From the NCBI GenBank assembly GCA_028752905.1, contig JAQNBH010000015.1, positions 15,918,169 through 15,982,168 on the forward strand: a DNA stretch of 64,000 nt. Reading direction: 5' to 3'. This DNA is from Cladorhizidae sp. MBARI D1340-BT2. Lineage: Eukaryota > Porifera > Demospongiae > Poecilosclerida > Cladorhizidae. The notes under the pieces are model-generated. The model had not been told where the DNA came from, made no database searches, and saw only the letters and a program-made list of their open reading frames with translations. Shown one piece after another: positions 56,610 to 64,000 of the stretch; position 1 is the stretch's first letter; every line of letters starts with the position of its first letter. The position numbers and the translations under genes were made by a program.

Positions 56610-57560
56610 ATCATTATCTGTAGTCCTAAATTTGGTGCAAGAGGCTATCTCTATGGCCCGACACAATGACCTATAAGTGTTAAGTAGCTGGGCTATTACT
56701 CTCACTAGCCAAAAAATATATATAACTAACTTTTCACGCAAGTTTTTTTTTATCACTTGTGTAGATACTCCGAGTCAAATACTCATACAAGATCAAATTC
56801 AGCCTCCATATTGTTCGGCACACAACAGTGTCCCGACTACTCTTCGTGCTCCTTGCATTGTCTCCTGATAAGCAGCTGGCTGATTTATCTTGTCGGGGGG
56901 GGGGGGGGGGGGGGGCAGGTTTAGTTGAAAGATTTTTGTTCTCTTTCTTCTACTTGCACTTAAGTCCAGTACTACACTTAATTGGATTTACAAATTTAGA
57001 CTGTTGGGAGCTACATATAATCCTAGTGTAGTAGTTCTTACTTGAGTGGCCAATCAAAAGCTACCAACCACAGCTGTTAGGTTTGCTGTAAAGCCAGTTA
57101 CTCTCACTCTTGAAGGAGCTTTCTGATACATTCACTCGTTGATGATTTTTGCTAGTGAGAGTAATAGTCCAGCTATAGGTCAGTGTGTTGGGACGTAGAG
57201 ATAGCTTTAGTAGGACTCTTGCACCAAATTTAGAACTATAGATAATGAGCCCTAGCCCTAGCCCTTGTCTCCTGATAAGCAGTGGCTGATTTATCTTGGG
57301 GGAGGGGGTCAGGTTTAGTTGAAAGATTTTTGTTCTCTTTCTTCTACTTGCACTTCACTTAATTGGATTTACAAATTTAAAATGTTGGGAGCTACATATA
57401 ATCCCAGTATAGTAGTTCTTACTTGAGTGGCCAATCGAAAGCCACCAACTACAGCTGTTAAGGTTTGTAAAAATAAAATAATAAAGCTGTAAAGCCAGTT
57501 ACTCTCACTCTTGTTGGAGCTTTCTGGCATGTTCACTCGTTGATGATTTAAAATAATAAT
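56610..57560. mobile_element. Foldback element with internal duplication
   Basis: About 100 bp at 56612-56712 (CTAAATTTGGTGCAAGAG, then GACCTATA, then CTATTACTCTCACTAGC) recurs in reverse complement at 57152-57245. A separate direct duplication links about 56860-57150 with 57268-57550 (TCTCCTGATAAGCAG, AGGTTTAGTTGAAAGATTTT, ACTTGAGTGGCCAATC, GCTTTCTG), period about 408 bp. A G21-like tract at 56896-56917 is only G-rich in the second copy. No coding content is recognised. Confidence 0.65.
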
Positions 57561-58204
57561 TTTATACATATATTTTTAGTATAAATCTTAAGATGGCTCG
57601 GTAAATTTCTTTTTCAAACACTTGAAAAAGCAAAATTGATTACCTAAGTTTCAAGTACTAACGTTTTCTGGAGGCAGTAAAGTCATAATACAGCATGTTT
57701 GTGTGTGGGTGGAGCCAGCTGCCTCCTTCAAATTGTTAAGTCCATAACCTTGTGACAACTGCAATCCACCAAAAAATAGCCAACCTGCCAGAGATTGTAT
57801 TATTGTGGGTGTGGTATGTAGAAATTTCCTGGTATGTGAAAACTGCAACTATGCATCACACTTCCTTCCAACTTAATAAACTTATATAATGCAGTAGAAA
57901 TGCTTGGTGTGATCCATGCATATGCCTGGCTGTTGATAATTCAAATGAAAATGATTGAACATAGAATCCAGCACCAAAAAAACACATGTCACCAAAATCC
58001 ACTTACATAAGCATCAAAGGATGCATCATACAGCCTCCCTCAAGGAATTGGTATGAGTTGTGCAAGTAGCAGAGAAAAGCACACTGCATTTATAAAATGT
58101 TTGTTTTTTCAACATAGCATTATCTTTAGTCGAAATATCTATATTGGAGGTATAAGTTTAATATTTAATACAAACTGAGAATTGTTTATTAAATGAAATC
58201 TCAA

Positions 58205-58620
58205 ATAACACTACATACTTAATTGCTATATACCACTCCTTGCAATTGTCATAGTGTATCTCCCTTCCAAATGTATTGGTTATATTATTGCAAGAACAAT
58301 AGAGGCATAATTTCATCTTGCGGTGAAATGAAGTCAATTCTCACCATTAAAGCAACAAATTATTTGGCTTCACATTTTTCATGTTCATATTCAATAGCAT
58401 TACCTCTGGCCATGCCACAGTAATTTTGCTAACCAATTAAGTGTTCATCATGTCAATAATAGAACATTGCTAGCTATGAGTCAGTGATGACATCATACTA
58501 ATTCCTGTTCATGACAGATCACAGAAGTTACCATTGACATAATGGATTTGTTTTGAATTTTTTACAGAATTAAATGTTATCATTTTGTACTTGCCTGAGG
58601 TTAATTTCATACTGACTACT
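58205..58620 (-). pseudogene. Second Ginger1-like relic: protease and PHD-like part
   Basis: The minus strand holds the same order as 55080-55650 in a more decayed form: QNDNI, KQIHYVNGN near 58540, GMARGNAIEYEHEKCEAK near 58385, then LYCSCNNITN and DNCKEWYIAIKYVGFE-like sequence near 58215-58300. No integrase part is recognised. Many stops are present. The two relics are direct repeats about 3.1 kb apart, either independent insertions or an old duplication. Confidence 0.5.
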
Positions 58621-59229
58621 CTATATCTCTTTTCCTTGAAAATCCCTGGCAGTTGCGAGTCTAGTGACCAATTGGGAGTCTAGGGATATTTCAAATGGAA
58701 TTGGTTGGGCATACAATCCAGTACCCTGAAAGCATGCTCCTCCCAAGGAACACAAGTGTATATCTTGCATCAGGAACTAGGACAATAATAATTATTTTGA
58801 ATGATATATATATATATCCCATTCAATGCAACTTTGGGAATGTCTATTAATTGGAGAAACAGAGGAGGTTGGGGACCATAGTAAAAGAACACATGGATGC
58901 ATTCAGACAAGTAAACTGAAGAGGTCTGCCATCACTAAACATACATGGAACAACTGCCACCCAATCTTGGTGTGAAAAAACTTCAAATGGAGGGAATTTC
59001 TCATGAATAAAACTCTTGCATATCTACCCCAAACACAAGGATCATATAGGTTTAATGGCTTGACTATCTGTTGTTGGATTTCAACTAGCAAGACTAAGCA
59101 CAACCACACATATATTCATTGTTCCATAGCAGAAGTAAATAATTTATCAAGCCTCACCCTGATAAAGGCCAAACCATTTATATTGAACAAAATAACACTT
59201 ATGTTAGAAAAAGCAAGGGATATTCTGTG

Positions 59230-60185
59230 AATATAGGACATTTGTGTTTTTATCGTTTTAATGAATTTATTATCCATAAATGATCTGCAGACTTTGGTGG
59301 CTACAGACTTTGGTGGCTACATCAATATCAAATGTGTATAAGCAGTTAACTTCTGTTTAGAATAATGAACTTGATATAATCTTGGCAATTAGCTAGCTAT
59401 AGTTATCGCAGTTATTTCAGTGATACTGACCATTTTAGAGGGAAATCTACAATTGTTTGAGCTTATGAAGAGTATTCTTCCAACCAAAACAATCTCAGTT
59501 GACATAATGTAGATACAATTAATAATCAACTTAAATTCTCTATAATATTGACATTTCAGCTAGATGAAGGTTGGACCATCTATCTGAAAATTATTGTGTG
59601 AGAAAATTCAATTGTTGATTGAGAAGAGTGTTATTTTTATTGCATGTTTTGAAAATGTCTTATTTTCAAACTCAGTCTATAGTCCAATAAGATTAAAACC
59701 AATGTAGCTATATAGGAAATCTTAGCTACAGTACTTGTAAAATTCCAGTGAATTGGCTATATCCTCTTTCACATTTATTATAAACTTATGACAACCTAGA
59801 ATAGTGATGGCTTGATATAGAAAATTATGTAAGTTGAAGGACAGACACCAAGAGCTGATTCAGCCAGAAGCTGTCACAAGTCTCCAGAGGGTCTATCTAC
59901 AATCAATGGTTATCCTCTGCATAAAGTTAGCTATGGCCAAACTAAACTCTGGAAGAATTAGCAAGTGGACAACACTAATGGAGCCACCTCTAGTCTCTGA
60001 CCAGTAGAGGTCTCTCTTCCCCAGTTTACTACTTTGTCAAGATGGTTTACCAGGGAAGGTGAAGGTTCACAGAATCCTAAAGGAGTCAGTGACCTCCTGG
60101 TCACTGAATACTATAGGATTAGGTGACTGGGTGTCACAAATACTGGAGATCATTTAGCATGTGGCAAGTTCAAGGCTGCAGAGAA
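59230..60185. other. No confident gene
   Basis: 59525-59625 holds a foldback copy of the dispersed hairpin repeat (AATAATCAACTTAAATTCTC with GTTGATTGAGAAGAG at the other side). 59840-60185 is likely decayed gag sequence upstream of the zinc knuckle that follows. Confidence 0.5.
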
Positions 60186-60189
60186 GCCT

Positions 60190-60560
60190 GACACTGCAAT
60201 TGTCTGGTATTGCAAGTTCTGTGGTGGACATCATGTGATGAAGAAGGGTTCCTGTCCACCCTGGGGCAAGAAGTGTTCCATATGCTCAAAGGAGAACAAC
60301 TTTGCAAGTAAATTTCAGTCTGGTGGGACACACAAGAAGAAGCCTATCCATGCTCCAGTGGGGTGCCACACTGACATAGACATCGTGTATAATGTGATTA
60401 AAATCTCTGCCATCCATGATTCTCAGCTGGTCATGTTGATGGTATGGAACACCAGTAATTATGTGAGGTTCGAGCTGGATAGAGAAGCGCATTGTAATAT
60501 GATGCCACTCCATATGTACGTCAGGGCCATAAACCATAGAAGAATCCACTGTGTAAGCTC
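60190..60560 (+). pseudogene. Ty3/gypsy gag zinc knuckle and protease relic
   Basis: WYCKFCGGHHVMKKGSCPPW at 60205 has the C-x2-C-x3-H-x6-C knuckle of gypsy-type gag. A second knuckle follows (CSICSKENNFASKF) in which the His is Asn and the last Cys is Phe. Further on, VRFELDREAHCNMMPL at about 60460 corresponds to the retroviral-type aspartic protease motif, with the catalytic D-T/S-G replaced by D-R-E. No RT or integrase follows. The element is therefore truncated and inactive. Confidence 0.6.
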
Positions 60561-60624
60561 TGGTATGGGTTCCAGCATATCCTTCTGTCCCAGGTCCTCC
60601 AGAGCATCATTGACCATTAGTGGG

Positions 60625-60815
60625 ACTTGCACACATCAAAGAGCATGTTGTACAGGCATGACAGCAAGATCCAATCTGATGTGATGCACTCACCATCCAA
60701 CTTGCCAGCAAGACTTATGAACACAAAAGGGTACGTCGTACAAGCATGACAGCAAGATCCAATGTGATGTGATGCACCCACCATCCAACTTGCCAGCAAG
60801 ACTTATGAACACAAA
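60625..60815. repeat. About 89-bp direct duplication
   Basis: TACAGGCATGACAGCAAGAT and CCAATCTGATGTGATGCAC..CACCATCCAACTTGCCAGCA and AGACTTATGAACACAAAAG occur twice in tandem with few differences. Confidence 0.92.
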
Positions 60816-60892
60816 AGAGTACTTCTTGATGATATGTGCCTTAGTGAGCTCAATTGTAGTTCTCCTCATCACAGACATAGTGGCAGCACTCA

Positions 60893-61245
60893 CTCCAACC
60901 AGGGGTGGCCTCCTCACACACCACTGCTGCTGTGCTCCACCTCACCTCCAACCAGGGGTGGCCTCCTCACACACCACTGCTGCTGTGCTCCACGTCAACT
61001 CCAACCAGAGGTGGCCTCCTCACACACCACTGCTGCTGTGCTCCACCTCACCTCCAACCAGGGGTGGCCTCCTCACACACCACTGCTGCTGTGCTCCACC
61101 TCACCTCCAACCAGGGGTGGCCTCCTCACACACCACTGCTGCTGTGCTCCACCTCACCTCCAACCAGGGGTGGCCTCCTCACACACCACTGCTGCTGTGC
61201 TCCACGTCAACTCCAACCAGAGGTGGCCTCCTCACACACTTCTAG
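60893..61245. repeat. 53-bp minisatellite, 7 copies, open in all plus frames
   Basis: Copies start at 60893, 60946, 60999 and every 53 bp after. The unit is CTCCAACCAGGGGTGGCCTC, CTCACACACCACTGCTGCTG and TGCTCCACCTCAC. Variants with CACGTCAACTCC and CAGAGG occur in the third and last copies. The unit has no stop in any plus frame, so reading cycles through the three frames and gives open runs of 116-158 codons in each. Confidence 0.96.
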
Positions 61246-61319
61246 GATAACATAAGAACATTGAATGCGGAATCCAACATCATTGCAAAAATTGATTATC
61301 GTGTTTCTACCATTAACAC

Positions 61320-62640
61320 TAGGACCAGGGCTATGGCTAGGGATAACACCAGGTAACTAGGACTAGCACTATGTATGCAAGGGCTAGCACTACATGTAGG
61401 TAGGCTAGGGCTAAAGAAGTTTCTCTTTGCCTCCATTAACCTTTCCACATTCATCTCTTTCAAGATGAACTTTTTTTTGCTGAAACACAAATAAACACAC
61501 CAACATACTGAGTTTATTCACACGAAGTGACACGAGTTCACGTTCACAATATCACTAAACTGGAGTGTCGCTCATGCAAGTGGTGCATTGTGAATTGACT
61601 AAGTCTCAAGCTGTTGTTGCAGTTAGTATTAGAGCTAGAGCCATGGCTAGGACTACCTTAGCCCTAGCCTACTTAGTGCTCGCCTTAGACCTACATAGTT
61701 CTAATGATATTCCTTGCTCTAACCCTGTCCTTAAACCTACCCCCAGCCCTAGCCTACATAGTGCTAGCCCTAGTAGCCTACTTAGTGCTAGCTTTAGCCT
61801 TAGACCTAGTTCTAATTATAGTCCTTGCTCTAACTCTGTCCTAACCTACAGTGCTAGCCTACAGAGATAGCCCCAGCCCTAGAGCTAGTTCTAATGATAA
61901 GCCCTTGCTCTAACCCTGTCCCTAGCCCTAGCCTACTTAGTGCTAGCTCTAGTAGTTCTAATTATAGTCCTTGCTCTAACTCTGCCCCTAACCCTGTCCC
62001 TAGCCCTAATTCTGACAATGTTAATTTTTATAAGTAGAACCACAAAAATTCATTTGGTAACTGTTTGTGCTAGAGGCTGTGTGTATGTTTGTGTGTGCAT
62101 GTATTGATTATGAAGCTATGTTTCAATTAGGTTGTGTTTATATTGGTGTTGCTTCTGTGTTATTGCTAGGTCAGCCACTAGGTTATAGTGTTAATTAGTA
62201 TCTGTGGGAGTGCCTGTCAAAGTATGTGTACCAGAATTGTAATTTTGACATGACTCTAACAGGTAAAGGGTTCTCTAGATGTTCATGCCCTACAATCCAA
62301 TATAGTTAGTTTGCTTTTTATAGAACATTTTTGTATAAAATATAAATCGAGTTAGTAGCAGTAACTTAATATTGCCCCTCATGGTCCAGGCATTGGGCAG
62401 AAGCAGTAACTGAATAATGCCCCTCATGGTCCAGGCATTGGTCAGAAGCAGTAACTGAATATTGCCGCTCATGGTCTAGGCATAGGCTAGGGCTAGCACT
62501 GGGTAGGCTAGTTCTTAGGTTGGTATTGTGGTTAGGGTAAGAGCTAGGACTATGGATAGGATAACCATGGTCCTTGCCCTAGCCTACGTAATGCTAGCCC
62601 TAGCCTAGACCTTAACCCTAGACCTAATGGTGACAGTGCA
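61320..62640. repeat. Degenerate CTAG/CCTAGC-rich repeat region
   Basis: Scattered short words such as GCCCTAGCCTACTTAGTGCT, TAGTTCTAATTATAGTCCTT and GCTCTAACCCTGTCC recur without a fixed period, mainly at 61370-61420, 61660-62010 and 62490-62640. The sequence has no gene. Confidence 0.75.
62355..62485. repeat. 44-bp repeat, 3 copies
   Basis: AGCAGTAACTGAATATTGCC plus CCTCATGGTCCAGGCATTGG occurs three times in tandem. Confidence 0.93.
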
Positions 62641-62689
62641 AATCTTGAGAATCTTTTATGACAATAGAAGCACAAAAATCAACTTCACT

Positions 62690-63105
62690 CAATGTACTTG
62701 TCAGGGTTCTGTATGAAGCCTACAGGTGTTGTATTTGTCAGGCTTCTGTATGAAGCCTACTGGTGTTGTACTTGTCATGGTTCTGGTATGACGCCTACTG
62801 GTGATGTACTTGTCAGGGTGAAGCCTACTGGTGATGTACTTGTCAGGGTTCTGGTATGAAGTCTACTGGTGATGTATTTGTCAGGGTTCTGGTATGAAGT
62901 CTACTGGTGATGTACTTGTCAGGGTTCTGGTATGAAGCCTACTGGTGATGTACTTGTCAGGGTTGTGTAGTATGAAGCCTACTGGTGATGTACTTGTCAG
63001 GTTTCTGGTATGAATCCTACACTGGTGATGTACTTGTCAGGGTGAAGCCTACTGGTGATGTACTTGTCAGGGTTCTGGTATGAAGTCTACTGGTGATGTA
63101 CTCAA
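62690..63105. repeat. 38-bp minisatellite, about 11 copies
   Basis: TGTACTTGTCAGGGTTCTGG plus TATGAAGCCTACTGGTGA, with some copies lacking the TTCTGGTAT part. It ends where the second hAT-related element begins. Confidence 0.95.
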
Positions 63106-64000
63106 ACCCGTAGCCAGGGGGGGTTCTCAGGGTTCTCTAGAACCCCCCCACTGGCTGTGAGGTCCACCCTTTCAGTTGGGTCCACCCTTTTAATTGGGTC
63201 CACATTTCCAATTGGGTCCACACTTTCAAATATTGCTTTCACAAAGCTACTTAAGAATTACACATAACTACAATGGTGTTAACCACATCATGGAGTACAT
63301 CTACAATGCATTTGTGTTGGTTAATTTGCGGTTTGTTAAAATTTCATTGTAGTTTTCTTAATGGTTTATCAGTACCTTTCCCACCTGTCAGGCATAACTG
63401 TTAACTACAGAGCAGAACACTAGATATCATTGAAGCTTATCACATGATTGATGGTATTAAGCAAGTGTACAAAGAAGAGCGTGCCAAAGTGGAAGAAAAC
63501 TTTCAGAAATATATGACCAGGCTGTCTTGATGTCTGATAAGGTGGGCACCACCCCGAGTAAGCCAAGGATAGCAAGCAGACAGCAGCACCACGGTAATGC
63601 ACCAGCAGAATCAGTATTTGATTACTTCAAGAGTAATCTTGCTATTCCATTCCTTGACCATATCTGCACTAGCTTAAATGAAAGGTTCTCATCATTGTCA
63701 GCAACTGCTTCGTCTCTTCTGGTACTTGTACCATCTCTGATTACCACAAGATCATTTGATATCAGCACAGTTGTTGAAACTTATCACCAGGATTTGCCAT
63801 CACCAGAACTAATAGAAACTGAACTCACTCGCTGGAAATCAAGATATGCAAATGTACCCTTTCACAAAAGAGAATCCACACCATCTAGTGCCTTGAAGGA
63901 TTGTAATGCAGCATTTTTTCCAAACATTCATGTTCTCTTGCAAATCGCATGCACTCTGCCAGTAACATCTTGTGAATGCGAAAGAAGTGGCAGTACACTT
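63106..64000 (+). mobile_element. Second hAT-related element, truncated by window edge
   Basis: The likely left end CCCGTAGCCAGGGGGGGTTC is followed 11 nt later by AGAACCCCCCCACTGGCT, a near-perfect terminal hairpin. A hAT transposase C-terminal part starts only about 300 bp inside, so the N-terminal half is missing. It immediately follows the 38-bp minisatellite. The right end is outside the window, so target duplication cannot be judged. Confidence 0.55.
63415..64000 (+). pseudogene. hAT transposase C-terminal part (P52rIPK-like), partial
   Basis: LDIIEAYHMIDGIKQVYKEE opens the recognisable part. After a one-base frameshift near 63500 the frame reads KIYDQAVLMSDKVG and TPSKPRIASRQQHHGN, then FDYFKSNLAIPFLDHI, LPSPELIETELTRWKSRY and ACTLPVTSCECERSG. 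This matches the DUF4371/hAT C-terminal dimerisation region found in p52rIPK-like proteins (IASRQQHR..., YFKRNLAIPFLDH, ACTLPVTSCECERSFS). The frame stays open for about 166 codons to the window edge, so the copy is less decayed than the hAT at 26.3 kb. The N-terminal zinc finger and most of the catalytic core are absent. Confidence 0.7.

Overview
The window looks like eukaryotic, animal DNA. It is AT-rich, gene-poor and full of introns, minisatellites and decayed transposons, with no operons or bacterial signals. The only convincing host gene is a modular cell-surface receptor on the minus strand. Each of its Ig, fibronectin III and Sushi domains sits on its own phase 1-1 exon. That exon style, the short 53-64 nt introns near the transmembrane exon, and the transposon families (hAT with TTF-type/ZMYM-like transposase, LINEs, Ty3/gypsy, Ginger-like integrase-protease elements) suggest an early-branching metazoan, most likely a sponge. 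The species assignment is inference.

Left third (about 1-25.2 kb): read on the minus strand from high to low coordinates, the gene has an Ig-like exon (24894-25208), an FN3 exon (15679-15948), two Sushi/CCP exons (6753-6938, 6282-6494) and a transmembrane exon (1695-1817). These are followed by a probable 16-nt juxtamembrane exon (1615-1630) and a possible terminal exon (1411-1561). The start of the gene and probably further exons are not seen. Introns of 4-9 kb hold many unrelated minisatellites, including a 3-kb array of 24-bp units at 7.1-10.1 kb, and a decayed antisense LINE.

Middle (26-46 kb): a 3.5-kb hAT element with 16-bp terminal inverted repeats has landed inside a 59-bp minisatellite and split it. 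Its transposase is frameshifted. A small nested foldback element lies near its right end. Further right come a composite bounded by inverted hairpin repeats, a degraded LINE with a YLDD active site and a perfect 27-bp inverted duplication, a TTAA-flanked piggyBac-like MITE, and a long-TIR element with an unrecognised coding relic. Two fragments of another LINE family follow, one carrying an in-frame 53-codon tandem triplication.

Right part (46-64 kb): mostly anonymous sequence with degenerate higher-order repeats, a possible gypsy RNase H relic, two relics of a Ginger1-like gene (integrase, Ulp1/C48-like protease, PHD-like finger), a foldback element, a gypsy gag/protease relic, several minisatellites (one a 53-bp unit open in all three plus frames), and a second hAT transposase running off the right edge. 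No tRNA, rRNA, CRISPR array or intact transposon gene was recognised. Coordinates of repeats and relics are approximate because they were read by eye.
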